The notes under the pieces were generated by a model. That model was not told the DNA's origin. It worked only from the letters and a program-made list of their open reading frames with translations, and made no database searches. Position numbers and translations under genes: made by a program. A DNA stretch of 64,000 bases. Source: Breznakiella homolactica. GTDB taxonomy: Bacteria > Spirochaetota > Spirochaetia > Treponematales > Breznakiellaceae. Location of the stretch: the NCBI RefSeq assembly GCF_016616095.2, contig NZ_CP067089.2:2666001-2730000 (forward strand), written 5' to 3'. Every line of letters starts with the position of its first letter. The stretch's first letter is position 1. Of this stretch, positions 45,294 to 54,753 are shown piece by piece.

Positions 45294-47306
45294 TTACCGC
45301 GTTTCTGAGAATGCCCGGGCAAGACGGCCGTTGTATTCCTCAAGGTCGAACGCGTTGGGATCGAAATCGGCCCCCAGTTCGTGGCGGGCCAGTTTATTTT
45401 CCGGACCCGTTTCGTGTTTAAGGGCGGAAACAAAACGCCGGAACCGCAGCGGTCCCCCAAGGGATTCCGGCGGGGACGCGCCGGCGCCGGATATACAGGC
45501 GACGGCGGTATCATCCTTCATTTCCTGGTTAAAAAGAAGCAGTATCTTTACCAGCCATTTGCTGCCGTATTCGTACCACAGTTCCATGATACTCTGGGAT
45601 TTCAGGTCGCTTATCTTTAACTCCGGATCCAGGGGAGAACCGCTCTGCCCGGCGGTGTCCTGGGATTTTCCCTCGGTACTGAAACTGTACTGGTATTTTC
45701 CGGTCCAGCCGTACAGGATCTGGATAATACGGTGAACTTCCCGGAGACTGTATTGGTCGGAAACCACGAAGCGGCGCCATACATCGGTGCCGCCCAGGGT
45801 CGCCTGGACAACCATCCCCCCGAGGCCGGGTCCCGCCGCGGCGCCGGGCTTTACTACCGAAAGATTACACCGCCGGAAGCTGTCCATGGATTCATCTATA
45901 AGATCCTTCATGTCCTCATAGGTTTCTATCATGCTGTCCAGGGAATTTTCGATGGCTTCCAGTTCGGATTCCGACGGCGCTTCATCCACATCGAGATCCT
46001 CCAGCACGCTGGCGGCGTGCCCCTGGATCTGTGAAAGAATGACAAAGGTATGCTTGGGATACCATGAACTGTCGATATCCGCCCGCTTGAGCCGGGCCAT
46101 AAGATCCGCCACCGCCGTATGGAGCTCCCCCACCCGGAGGCGGGTATCACCCATGGCTTTTTCCGCGAACCGCGAGTCCTGCTCTGAAAATTCAGCGTAC
46201 ACGTCTTCGATATACCGGGAAAGATACCGTTCCTCGTCCCGGTTAAGGGTAATAACCGGCGGCACTATCCGCCGCAGTATTTTTCCCGGATCCTCCTCCC
46301 TGCGGAACAGGGCATCGCGGATATAGGACTGCACCGCGTATTCCGAAACGGGAATACCATGGCGGAAGAGAACTTCTTCCACCAGGGTCCTGTCCGGAGG
46401 GGCCTGGTCCGCGTAGTAATGGACCTGATCGGGAATCTCCTTGCCGGCGTACCAGAAACGGGTCTCGATACCATAGGGGACGGTTTCAATCTGCTCTGTT
46501 TTGTTATAGATAAAATCGTCCAGAGCGTAGGCGGGAAGTTCCCGCATACGCTTGCCCCCGTACCAGTAGGCGTAGGAGATCTGTTCCTCCGTGGAGGAGC
46601 CGGGACCCTTGTATTTAAAGGCGTCCCGGAACCCCGCCTCGGCTGCCTCAAACCAGTCGTACAATTCTGTCTGGTTCCAGGTATCCTTAGGAACCCGTTC
46701 GAGCTCGAAGGTTCCGCCCTTCCAGTCAATGGTTTGTACCGAAAACACGTCGTCAGGTACAAACGAAGTTTCCCGGTATATATTCCGCATATCCAGGGTA
46801 TGCAGGGAAACTTCCGGCGGGTCTTCGTAGGGGTCGGCGTTAAAGGCGCTCTCGTTTTCCGGATTATCCCGGGCAATATACTGGGGAGCGTACTCCTCCC
46901 CGAAAAGGCCGTAATAGGGATAAAACTCCTCCGGCGGCGCTTCGGTGGTGGTAAGGGGAATGGGTTCCCCCTTCCAGGTAAAGATATATTCGTGGGGAAG
47001 CAGAATGGGGTTGGCGAAGGGAACACACCGGTGGCCGGGAATAAGGATGCCGTTCATGATTTCAAGCCGGGAAGGCTTAATCACAAAACGGACCGGCTCA
47101 AAGCAGCCCCGCCGGGAAATAAGATGTTTTTTATCAATATGAAACGCCAGGTTCCGGGCGTTTACCAGGGCGGATATTTCCATGGACAGCCGCCGGGTTC
47201 CCTGGGAGTCAACCATACGGATAAATGAAATCACATCATCAATGGTAAATGGTTCTGTTGCATTTTCGAGAAAATCGTACAATGCATCTTCTTGGGTAAC
47301 GGTCAT
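45294..47306 (-). CDS. Large protein with C-terminal pRiA4b ORF-3-like domain
   Basis: 670 residues, no signal peptide. The region about 490-600 matches the plasmid pRiA4b ORF-3 family: TDVWRRFVVSDQYSLREVHR and IQILYGWTGKYQYSF, then SIMELWYEYGSKW. The N-terminus (DALYDFLENATEPFTIDDVI) looks like a winged helix. The middle is acidic and unassigned. The family is often near mobile elements, yet here it opens an operon with EIIA, LiaF-like and transketolase genes. Role unknown. Confidence 0.83.
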   Translation of the reverse strand: MTVTQEDALYDFLENATEPFTIDDVISFIRMVDSQGTRRLSMEISALVNARNLAFHIDKKHLISRRGCFEPVRFVIKPSRLEIMNGILIPGHRCVPFANPILLPHEYIFTWKGEPIPLTTTEAPPEEFYPYYGLFGEEYAPQYIARDNPENESAFNADPYEDPPEVSLHTLDMRNIYRETSFVPDDVFSVQTIDWKGGTFELERVPKDTWNQTELYDWFEAAEAGFRDAFKYKGPGSSTEEQISYAYWYGGKRMRELPAYALDDFIYNKTEQIETVPYGIETRFWYAGKEIPDQVHYYADQAPPDRTLVEEVLFRHGIPVSEYAVQSYIRDALFRREEDPGKILRRIVPPVITLNRDEERYLSRYIEDVYAEFSEQDSRFAEKAMGDTRLRVGELHTAVADLMARLKRADIDSSWYPKHTFVILSQIQGHAASVLEDLDVDEAPSESELEAIENSLDSMIETYEDMKDLIDESMDSFRRCNLSVVKPGAAAGPGLGGMVVQATLGGTDVWRRFVVSDQYSLREVHRIIQILYGWTGKYQYSFSTEGKSQDTAGQSGSPLDPELKISDLKSQSIMELWYEYGSKWLVKILLLFNQEMKDDTAVACISGAGASPPESLGGPLRFRRFVSALKHETGPENKLARHELGADFDPNAFDLEEYNGRLARAFSETR

Positions 47307-47351
47307 CTATGATTACAATATTGCCCGGAAACGCCTATGGAATCAAGAGAT

Positions 47352-47533
47352 GGGGGAGCACAGGGTTGTATATACACCAAACATCCGGTTATACCAGGAC
47401 CGCGGGTCCTGACGTATAAAAAGGGGATTGGCTCCTCGTCGGCCTGCGGCCTCGAAAGGCGCTCAATCCCCTTTTTATACGCCACCCGGCGCTGCCATCA
47501 TGGCCGGATGCTTGGTGCTTCTACCTGCAGGGG
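47352..47533 (+). repeat. Covarying-arm hairpin element, copy 3
   Basis: The core (47430-47464) starts GGCTCCTCGTCGGCCTGCGG and ends CTCGAAAGGCGCTC. The arms are a perfect 17-bp pair, CGTATAAAAAGGGGATT (47413-47429) and its complement (47465-47481), unrelated in sequence to the arms of copies 1 and 2. An outer pair CACCAAACATCCGG/CCGGATGCTTGGTG has one mismatch. GGGGGAGCAC marks the left end as in other copies. Confidence 0.88.
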
Positions 47534-47547
47534 GTAACTGTTTCCGG

Positions 47548-47668
47548 CGGGCGGCTCCCCCTGACTCCAGCCTTGCCGGCCCATCTGTGGAGTTTTGCTC
47601 TGCAAAACTCCTAAAAGACTTGGCGCCGCAGGCGGCAAGTCTTACGCCACCCCCACTTCGGGTTCCTC
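47548..47668 (-). repeat. Module B next to copy 3
   Basis: Read on the minus strand it starts GGAACCCGAAGTGGGGGT, continues with GCGTAAGACTTGCCGCC, has GCAAAACTCCACA and ends GGCTGGAGTCAGGGGGAGC. It matches module B after copy 1 (29094-29190) with an insertion that adds GGAGTTTTGC/GCAAAACTCC, an extra hairpin. Its orientation relative to the core is opposite to that in copy 1. Confidence 0.75.
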
Positions 47669-47752
47669 GGTCCGGCTTTTTTTCCGGGCTGGGGCGGTTC
47701 CGGAGAACGGCAGTCCAAGCAGATCCATGCACGGTTATGAAAACAGCATATC

Positions 47753-47807
47753 TGGGTCACTTTTGACCGCGCAAAATCCCAAAATGACACACTTGGGTCG
47801 TTTTGAC
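47753..47807 (+). promoter_or_regulatory. Direct repeats upstream of the sigma-54-type promoter
   Basis: TGGGTCACTTTTGAC (47753-47767) and TGGGTCGTTTTGAC (47794-47807) differ by one insertion/substitution. They start 41 bp apart and lie about 150-205 bp upstream of the -24 element, where enhancer-binding proteins usually sit. The rest of the gap to 47957 shows no gene. Confidence 0.5.
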
Positions 47808-47957
47808 GCATTCCAGAAAATAAATATCGTTTCTCCGGAAAAACCTGCCGGGGGTTAAGAAAATTCCGTCCGCGCGGAATAGTTTAATTTCATCATATTT
47901 CTTTATAATACAATAAATTAAAAATTTTCGCCGAAAACCGGCAATCTTCTGAGAAAC

Positions 47958-47975
47958 TTGGCACGGATCCTGCTT
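47958..47975 (+). promoter_or_regulatory. Sigma-54-type promoter of hsp20
   Basis: TTGGCACGGATCCTGCTT has the -24 GG (47960-47961) and -12 GC (47972-47973) with exactly 10 nt between them, matching the TGGCAC-N5-TTGC pattern except for one base. About 75 nt of leader follow. Confidence 0.7.
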
Positions 47976-48054
47976 ATATATACATGAGGATGCAAAAGGA
48001 CAGTTGGTCCGGAACATCCCGGAAACTTTATATAAATGAACCTGGAGGTATCAT

Positions 48055-48501
48055 ATGAAATCTGTTACCCTTTACCGGCCCGTATCTATCGATAAGGCAC
48101 TGAATGATTTTGACCGCTACATGGAGTCATTCTTCGGTGATTCACCTTTAACCCCCGCGATGCGGAGTGGGAACTTTGTTCCCGCGGCGGACATCAGGGA
48201 AAACGACGAAGGCTACACCATCGATGTGGAGCTTCCCGGCTATGATGAGAAAAGTGTAGAAGTCCACGCGGACGGAAGAACCCTCACCATAGAATCCAAG
48301 AAAGCCGAGGAAACCGAAAAGAAGGAAGACAATTTCGTCCTGCGTGAACGGAGGAGTTCGTCCTTCAGCAGGTCATTCAGACTGCCGGAAGACGCGGACC
48401 GGGAAAGCATTTCCGCCCGCTTCAAAAACGGTATTCTGAGTCTTGAAATTAAAAAACAGGCGGAAGCCAAGAAACGGCTCATCGAAATCGAGAGCAAGTA
48501 A
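48055..48501 (+). CDS. Small heat-shock protein, Hsp20 family
   Basis: 148 residues with an alpha-crystallin domain from about 40 to 135: ADIRENDEGYTIDVELPGYD, then SRSFRLPEDADRESISARFK and the conserved FKNGILSLEIKK. The C-terminal IEIES carries the I-x-I motif that links oligomers. An ATP-independent holdase. GGAGGT precedes the ATG. The sigma-54-type promoter upstream is unusual for this class. Confidence 0.96.
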   Translation: MKSVTLYRPVSIDKALNDFDRYMESFFGDSPLTPAMRSGNFVPAADIRENDEGYTIDVELPGYDEKSVEVHADGRTLTIESKKAEETEKKEDNFVLRERRSSSFSRSFRLPEDADRESISARFKNGILSLEIKKQAEAKKRLIEIESK

Positions 48502-48544
48502 GTGACGGAAAGTTCCGTCTGACGGAGCTTTGAAGGAAAGGAGC

Positions 48545-48578
48545 GGCCGGGGCATCACTGATGTTCCGGCCTTTTTTT
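48545..48578 (+). terminator. Terminator after hsp20
   Basis: GGCCGGGGCATC, loop ACT, GATGTTCCGGCC (12 bp, two G-U pairs), then TTTTTTT. Confidence 0.88.
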
Positions 48579-48587
48579 GCGCAGGAT

Positions 48588-49232
48588 TTAAAACCCGAAT
48601 TCTCCGCCGATGAGAATCACCTTGATCCTGCCGGCGGGTTTGCACAGCCGGGTGGTGACAATATAGGAACAGATGGAATCCAGGGAACTGCAGTTTGCGC
48701 AGGCGCCGTTTACGCTGCAGGGGGCCGAAAGCGCGGGGAACCGTTGCATATTGATCGGACCGGCTATGGTCCGGGCCCGCTGCACCGCGTCCTCCAGGGT
48801 TTTGACAACCTTGTTCATCCCGGCGACAACGATAACGCTGCGCGGACCGAAGCACATCGCGGCGACCCGGTTGCCGTTGCCGTCGACATTAACCAACTGT
48901 CCGTCTTCGGTGACGGCGTTGGAGCTGGTGATAAAGGTATCGCACAGAAGAGCCTGACGCATAAGCTCGGTCCGCTCCTCCTTTGATTGGGCCGTATCAC
49001 GGTCGATCACGGTATATCCCCGTTCCCTGAGGGTCTTCTGGATTCCCAGGGTTTCGGCGGTTACGGAACCGCCCCAGGATACCGTATCCGATTGGGGGAT
49101 CAAATCGAATACCTGTTTCAGAGCGTCCGCCGGATCCGCGCAGTACCACGCCTCAAAGTGGCGTTTTTTCAGGGCATCGGCTATTCTCGGCCCCAGTTTA
49201 TCGTTCCGCAGCTGATAGGGTGTCGTATCCAT
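48588..49232 (-). CDS. LUD-domain protein (LutC/YkgG family)
   Basis: 214 residues. The fold is typical: TVSWGGSVTAETLGIQKTL, FITSSNAVTEDGQLVNVDG, FGPRSVIVVAGMNKVVKTLE. The C-terminus has four cysteines in CSVNGACANCSSLDSIC, as in the stand-alone DUF162 group rather than in LutC proper. No LutA/LutB partner is nearby. It is the last gene of the long minus-strand run, 22 nt after thrC. Function in electron transfer or lactate use is only suggested. Confidence 0.87.
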   Translation of the reverse strand: MDTTPYQLRNDKLGPRIADALKKRHFEAWYCADPADALKQVFDLIPQSDTVSWGGSVTAETLGIQKTLRERGYTVIDRDTAQSKEERTELMRQALLCDTFITSSNAVTEDGQLVNVDGNGNRVAAMCFGPRSVIVVAGMNKVVKTLEDAVQRARTIAGPINMQRFPALSAPCSVNGACANCSSLDSICSYIVTTRLCKPAGRIKVILIGGEFGF

Positions 49233-49254
49233 CTCCAAACTCCTCTCCAAAAAT

Positions 49255-50616
49255 TTATCCCAGCAGGGCTTTAAGGGCCGCCAGGTCATTGGGAATTACG
49301 GAACTGTGAATGGTCCGGTCCATGGCCTCCCGGAGGGAGGGAGGAACCGGCACGGGTCCTGTCAGGGGTTCCACCACTTCGGAGAATTTGGCGGGATGGG
49401 CGGTTCCGAGAATGGCCAGGGGGCCCTGGGGAACGATGCCGCCGGCCAGAAGTGTGTCCGCCGCCTGCCAGCCCACGGCGCCGTGGGGATCCAGGAAATA
49501 AGCCGCTTTGCCGCGGACGTCCCGTATGGTTTCCCGGGTGGCTTCATCCGAAACAAAAGCGCCCCGGATCCGTCTTTTCATTTCATCATAGGACCAGTGG
49601 GAGGCCATGCGCTCAAAATTGCTGGGAGCGCCTACATCCATGGCGTTCGAGATTGTAGCCTTCGAAGGCATGGCGTTATAGATACCGCTTTCAAGGTACT
49701 CCGGTACGGTTTTGTTGATATTGGTAGCCGCGATAAACCCGGCGATGGGGGCGCCCATTTCCATGGCGTACAGCCCCGCGGTAAGGTTTCCGAAGTTGCC
49801 GCTGGGAACGCAGAATCTGACCGGATGGCCCCGGACCGGGCCGTTCGTTCCCGGAACGGCCGAGGGTCCTTTCCGGGGAGTCGCTTCCCCGTCGGGATGC
49901 ACCCTGCCGTCAAAAGCCGTTCCCGCGGCGGCGGCGTAGTACACAGCCTGGGGGATGAGCCGGGACACATTTATGGAATTGGCCGAAGACAGCTCGTGGC
50001 GTTCCCGCAGCCCACGGTCCGCAAAGGCAGCTTTTACCAGGGCCTGGCAGTCGTCAAAGCTGCCTTCCACTGCGGCCGCGCTTATGTTGCCGCCGAGACC
50101 CGCGATCTGGCGTTCCTGAAGGGGCGAAACCCGGCCCCGGGGATAGAGAATGGTCACGTCGATTCCCTCCACCCCGAAGAACCCATCCGCCACCGCGCCG
50201 CCGGTGTCCCCGGAGGTAGCCACCAGTATCCGCAGAGGGCGGTCTTCCCCGCGGCGCAGGTACGCGAAGGCCCGGGCCATAAACCGGGCGCCGAAATCCT
50301 TGAACGCCGCGGTTGGCCCGTGGAAAAGCTCCAGGACCATCCGGTCGCCCACGGCAATCAGCGGGGCGGTAAAGGGGTACGCCGATTCAATAATACCGCC
50401 GAGCACCGGAACCGGGATATCATCCTGAACATAGGGCCTGATTGTTTCCATGGCCACCTCATGGAAGGCCATGGTTCCCAGGGATGTTTTTACGGCCCCG
50501 GAGTATTCCGGGATAGTTTCCGGCACAAACAGACCGCCGTCAGGAGCCAGGCCCGCCAGGGCGGCCCGGGCAAAGGAAACCGGATCGGACTGTTTTCTCG
50601 TACTGTAATATCGCAT
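49255..50616 (-). CDS. thrC: Threonine synthase
   Basis: 453 residues. The N-terminus MRYYSTRKQSDPVSFARAAL and the PLP-lysine motif HGPTAAFKDFGARFM (about 100-115) are typical of the group lacking SAM control; VATSGDTGGAVADGF binds the PLP phosphate. It converts O-phosphohomoserine to threonine. GAGGAA precedes the ATG. No T-box was found in front of this gene, in contrast to thrS. Confidence 0.96.
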   Translation of the reverse strand: MRYYSTRKQSDPVSFARAALAGLAPDGGLFVPETIPEYSGAVKTSLGTMAFHEVAMETIRPYVQDDIPVPVLGGIIESAYPFTAPLIAVGDRMVLELFHGPTAAFKDFGARFMARAFAYLRRGEDRPLRILVATSGDTGGAVADGFFGVEGIDVTILYPRGRVSPLQERQIAGLGGNISAAAVEGSFDDCQALVKAAFADRGLRERHELSSANSINVSRLIPQAVYYAAAAGTAFDGRVHPDGEATPRKGPSAVPGTNGPVRGHPVRFCVPSGNFGNLTAGLYAMEMGAPIAGFIAATNINKTVPEYLESGIYNAMPSKATISNAMDVGAPSNFERMASHWSYDEMKRRIRGAFVSDEATRETIRDVRGKAAYFLDPHGAVGWQAADTLLAGGIVPQGPLAILGTAHPAKFSEVVEPLTGPVPVPPSLREAMDRTIHSSVIPNDLAALKALLG

Positions 50617-50668
50617 AAGGTTCCTCTGTATTAGGATTTCCGGCCCGCGGCCATTGGGTGCGTACCGC

Positions 50669-51706
50669 TTACTTCAGCTTTTTCCGCAGCTTCCGCCGGG
50701 TTTTGCGGGATTCTTCCCGTTCTTCCCGGTCTTTGGCCGACTGGGTATCCGGATCGAAGACCAGAGGTTTGCTGTCCGGAAGCCGGGAAGCCACGATAAG
50801 CCATATACCGCCCCCCAGGATCATGAGAAAACACAGCACCTGGCCGGTGGAAAAATTGAACAGCGATGAAAAGAGCGCCGGGGGTATGCCGTTTTTTACC
50901 AGTTCAATCCGGTATCCCAGGCCCTCATCGGGTTCCCGGAAATATTCGATGATGAAACGGAACAGGCCGTATCCGATCAGGTACATTCCCATCATGAAAC
51001 CCCGGAAGGGTTTCCGGTTCCTGAGAGCCCAAAGGATGAACCACAGGATAACCCCCTCAAAAAGCGCTTCGTACAGCTGTGAGGGATGGCGCGGAAGGTT
51101 TATCAGGGCGTTGGGGTTTGTTATTTCAATACCCGCCTTCGCGGCGATATCCCGGACCCAATCCAGGCTGGCGGAATACGGTTTCGCGTGGGGGAAGATC
51201 ATACCGAAGGGGCCGGCGGTTACCCGGCCGTAGAGTTCACCGTTGATAAAATTTCCGAGCCGCCCGAAGGTAAACCCCAGGGGAACACCGGTAACCACCA
51301 TATCACCGATTTCGCGCATATCGTATTTTTTTCTGGCGCAGTAGATAATGACCGCGATAAGGCAGCCGATAACACCGCCGTGGTAACTCATTCCCTGGAG
51401 CCCGACAAACTGGCCGTCCCGGAAGGGCCAGAAAACCAGCCAGGGCTGGAGCCGGTATATATCGGTGGGTTCGTATACTATTGTTGAAAAAATCCGGGCT
51501 CCCAGGAGCAGCCCGAGAATTCCCCAGAAAAAAAGCCCCGAGATGCCGTCGTCATCCATGGGAAAATTGCGTTCCTTAACCTGCTTCCGGAACAGAACAT
51601 ACGCGATGGCAAAGGCCACCAGATACATCAGGCCGTACCAGCGGAAGGGCAGCCCCGGTATAATTTCCGGGTTAATCCAGGAAGGAAAATCAACAGCCAA
51701 TAACAT
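50669..51706 (-). CDS. lgt: Prolipoprotein diacylglyceryl transferase
   Basis: 345 residues, seven membrane segments. The Lgt signature is FGRLGNFINGELYGRVTAGP; GMSYHGGVIGCLIAVI carries the conserved His-Gly. It transfers diacylglyceryl from phosphatidylglycerol to the lipobox Cys of prolipoproteins, of which several occur in this window. The basic C-terminal tail (ESRKTRRKLRKKLK) is cytoplasmic. The start is 8 nt after the DUF342 gene. Confidence 0.95.
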   Translation of the reverse strand: MLLAVDFPSWINPEIIPGLPFRWYGLMYLVAFAIAYVLFRKQVKERNFPMDDDGISGLFFWGILGLLLGARIFSTIVYEPTDIYRLQPWLVFWPFRDGQFVGLQGMSYHGGVIGCLIAVIIYCARKKYDMREIGDMVVTGVPLGFTFGRLGNFINGELYGRVTAGPFGMIFPHAKPYSASLDWVRDIAAKAGIEITNPNALINLPRHPSQLYEALFEGVILWFILWALRNRKPFRGFMMGMYLIGYGLFRFIIEYFREPDEGLGYRIELVKNGIPPALFSSLFNFSTGQVLCFLMILGGGIWLIVASRLPDSKPLVFDPDTQSAKDREEREESRKTRRKLRKKLK

Positions 51707-51714
51707 GAATACCT

Positions 51715-54651
51715 CTACTGCAGGGGCCTTTCTTGGATACGTCCCAGTTCCCTATCGAAATAGAAAACAACACGGCTCCGTTTCTGCTTTACTTCATAAT
51801 AGCGGTCATGACTCTCCATGACCACCCCCGGATATATGGTACCCCGAACCCGGATTTCCGATTCCTGGTGTTCCTCGAATTTTTCCCGCAGATTGAATAC
51901 CCGTAATCCGTACTGCTCCAGGAGCTTCATGTATTTTACTTTTTCCGCCCGGGCGGCGCTGAGCGCCGCGGGGATGTGTTCGGACTGTTTGATTTTTTTA
52001 TCGATTGCCAGAAGGTGGGTTTTGAGCTTTTCAATTTCCCGTTCCGTTACTTCAATCTGATCCTTGATGAGGTAATCCTGGCCAAAGGAAATTTCGGTGC
52101 GGGTTCCCTGTTCGGTTCCAATACTCGCGGCATCAACCCCGCGGCGGGCCTTGCATACACCGCCCACAAGGCGCCCTTTTTCTCCGGTAAGGACCAGTTT
52201 CCCGTTGGTTTTTATATTGCAGAGCACGCAGCCGTTTTTGACGCGGATATCCTCCACCGCCAGAAGGGTCGCCTGCTCCACGAAAGCGGCCTCAATAGTG
52301 CTCCGGGCACGGACGACTCCCTTTCCGGCGCCGATTACCCCCTGGGCAATCACCACCCGGCCGCCCGCCGAAACCAGGGCGGATTCCGCGGTTTCCCCGA
52401 TCAGCACATCCTGCCCGCCCATAACGGCAAACCCCGGCAGGACCTTCCCGGAGATCCGTACCTCCCCGGAAAATTTTATATTCCCCGTGGCCGGCCCGAC
52501 ATCGCCCTTAACGGAATGCAGGGTGGCGATACTCAGTTTGTTCCCCTTCAGGGTGAGTTCCCCGGACCGGGCCGCCACCAGCCGGATTCCCCGTCCGGCG
52601 GGCTCCTCCCGGACGGAGTCGTCATGTTCAAGCACCACCGAAGTTCCCTGCTCCGGCGGCAGGACGTTTCCTAAAACATCAAATCCCGCACGGCCGTCCT
52701 CACCCTGTCGGTTTATTTCCGCCAGGGGAGTGTTTTCATCAACCGAAACGAGACTGCCCCGGTTCTTATAATCCGCCCTGCCCGACGCCCCGATATTTAC
52801 CTGCTGCGGCTTATTAAGGGCCACGAGCCATTTAACCGCGGAGCCGCCTTCGGAGACCGGCGCTTCCCCCCGGGCGACTATCTGCGCCGGGGAATGCCCT
52901 TTCGCCATGGCGGTTCTGTAGGCAGTCTCCAGGGCGGCCTTATCGACACCCCGGACGACTCCCGCGTCCTTGAGGGCGGCGGTGATCATATCCGGCTTCA
53001 GGGACCGGCCGGCGCCGGATTCTTTGACGAGTTCCATGGACGCTTCCATGGAATCCTCCGAAACCTGGACGATTACTTTTGAATCCCGGTAATCTATCAC
53101 CTGGCCCCAAAAAGTATTCCCGTTTTCATGGATAAGGAGCAGACCGGGATATTCGGTTATGATATCCGTTCCCCGCTGGTGCAGACCCTGGAATAATTTT
53201 ATGTCCGGGTCGTTTCCGGGCATACCGGGGAGCTCATTCCCGAAAACGTCCTTTCCCGATTCCCCTTCCCGGGCGGGGCTGATATTCGCGACCCGGAGAT
53301 CGCCCCGGACCGGGGCAACGCGGTTGGTTTCGGATAAGGGAAAATACTTATCTTCGGTGAGCAGAGACTGCCATTGGGGAATCTGGCCGAGCCGGTCCAG
53401 ATAGTCCTTTGCTTCCTCATCGGGGAGGAATTCAACCAGGTAATTAATCCCCCGGTCTTCCCCCCGGGAAGCGCTTCTTCCTTCCGCCAGGGTGTAATCC
53501 TTCAGCTCCAGGTCAGGCCCCTGCATAAACGCGAGGATATCCGCCTTTACCTTCTCCGCATCGTATTCCCGGACCCCGGAATCCTTAATCGCCTGGGAAA
53601 TGGCCTTCATCTCCAGGGGGCGGGCCCCGGCAACGCCTTTTCTGAGCAGAAGCCGGGCGCTGAGCTTATCCGGGGAAACTATGACCTTCGCTTCCGCTTC
53701 CTGGGTGCGGAACAGGGGATATGCGAAAACAGCCTCGCCGGAAGCAACCGACCGCGCTATCTCGCCGTCAATTTCCCCGGAGGTTACCAGTTTGGATTCG
53801 TCCGCACCCTGCTCAAGGGCCGCAGCGATCACCGCCTGTCCCGATGGAACCGCGAACCGGGGATCCCCGGGTTCAAATTTAAAAAAAAGCGTTACCCCGT
53901 CGGATCCTTTTTCCACGGACCAGAGGGGCTTTGCCAGGGGCAGTATGTCGGCCCAGTCTTCGCCTATCCGGACAATACCGCCGGCATCCGCGTAAATTTC
54001 ATTCTTCTCCCGCCGGATCCCGTTCCCAAAAAGGAAAAGCCCGTCCCCCAGCTGGGAGGGAGGAACAGGCCGGCCGAAAACATTTTTTCCGGGTTTTCCC
54101 GGCTTTGGAGGCGCTATGGTGCCGAGCTTCACGCCCCGGTCCGCGTACCGGGTTTCCCGGACTTCAGGATTAACCTCGGCGGGCTCCCGGGTTTCTTTTT
54201 TGTCCCAGGTTACCACCACCTCTTCCTTCGCGGGAAGGAACGGAAGCTTTGACGGTTTCGTTACAATGGTTTCGCGTTTTATCTTTTCGGTTTTGATCCG
54301 GAACAGTTCCGGGGGGCCGGCTTTGGAAAGGGTTTCTCCGGCAAACGGCGCCACATCGCCGGGGACCGGCAGTTCTTCCCACTGGACCTGTTCGGCGGCC
54401 GGATCCTCCGGCGGGATCCCCTCATACAGAACCGCCTCTATAGGAGCTTTAGCTTTAGCGGCTTTTTTTAGAAAATCCTCAATAATATTCGGCGGCGGAA
54501 GGGGCGCCAGGCGCTGCTCACCGATAATCTTGAACAGGGCATCCGCGTCCCACGCGAGGCCGTCCTCCTCGGGAGTGAATAGGATTTTCGCCTCCAGTTC
54601 CCGAGGGTCGATTTCAATAGATGCTGTTCCTTTAGCAAACAATCCTGCCAT
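51715..54651 (-). CDS. DUF342/FapA-like protein, very long
   Basis: 978 residues, much longer than many DUF342 proteins. The DUF342 core is repeated: GTIAPPKPGKPGKNVFGRPV (about 180-200), then another similar unit near 465-480 (REGESGKDVFGNELPGMPG) and a third near 690 (GEDGRAGFDVLGNVLPPEQG). A beta-helix region follows (KGDVGPATGNIKFSGEVRIS) and a coiled coil (QIEVTEREIEKLKTHLLAID). Relatives include polymer-assembly and FapA proteins. It lies between a MinD-like ATPase and lgt. Confidence 0.88.
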   Translation of the reverse strand: MAGLFAKGTASIEIDPRELEAKILFTPEEDGLAWDADALFKIIGEQRLAPLPPPNIIEDFLKKAAKAKAPIEAVLYEGIPPEDPAAEQVQWEELPVPGDVAPFAGETLSKAGPPELFRIKTEKIKRETIVTKPSKLPFLPAKEEVVVTWDKKETREPAEVNPEVRETRYADRGVKLGTIAPPKPGKPGKNVFGRPVPPSQLGDGLFLFGNGIRREKNEIYADAGGIVRIGEDWADILPLAKPLWSVEKGSDGVTLFFKFEPGDPRFAVPSGQAVIAAALEQGADESKLVTSGEIDGEIARSVASGEAVFAYPLFRTQEAEAKVIVSPDKLSARLLLRKGVAGARPLEMKAISQAIKDSGVREYDAEKVKADILAFMQGPDLELKDYTLAEGRSASRGEDRGINYLVEFLPDEEAKDYLDRLGQIPQWQSLLTEDKYFPLSETNRVAPVRGDLRVANISPAREGESGKDVFGNELPGMPGNDPDIKLFQGLHQRGTDIITEYPGLLLIHENGNTFWGQVIDYRDSKVIVQVSEDSMEASMELVKESGAGRSLKPDMITAALKDAGVVRGVDKAALETAYRTAMAKGHSPAQIVARGEAPVSEGGSAVKWLVALNKPQQVNIGASGRADYKNRGSLVSVDENTPLAEINRQGEDGRAGFDVLGNVLPPEQGTSVVLEHDDSVREEPAGRGIRLVAARSGELTLKGNKLSIATLHSVKGDVGPATGNIKFSGEVRISGKVLPGFAVMGGQDVLIGETAESALVSAGGRVVIAQGVIGAGKGVVRARSTIEAAFVEQATLLAVEDIRVKNGCVLCNIKTNGKLVLTGEKGRLVGGVCKARRGVDAASIGTEQGTRTEISFGQDYLIKDQIEVTEREIEKLKTHLLAIDKKIKQSEHIPAALSAARAEKVKYMKLLEQYGLRVFNLREKFEEHQESEIRVRGTIYPGVVMESHDRYYEVKQKRSRVVFYFDRELGRIQERPLQ

Positions 54652-54684
54652 ACCGCCAGCAGTTCCGCCTCACCGTAAAAATAG

Positions 54685-54718
54685 GGAACTTCTAAAAACT
54701 GAAATTTTTAGAGGTTCC
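54685..54718 (-). terminator. Hairpin between the MinD-like and DUF342 genes
   Basis: GGAAC-T-TCTAAAAA (54685-54698) pairs with TTTTTAGA-G-GTTCC (54705-54718), 14 positions with one G-T. On the minus strand CTATTTTTAC follows, so it may partly terminate transcription inside the gene run. Confidence 0.5.
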
Positions 54719-54753
54719 TGTAGATTCACCAACCGGGTTATCTCACAAGTCTA

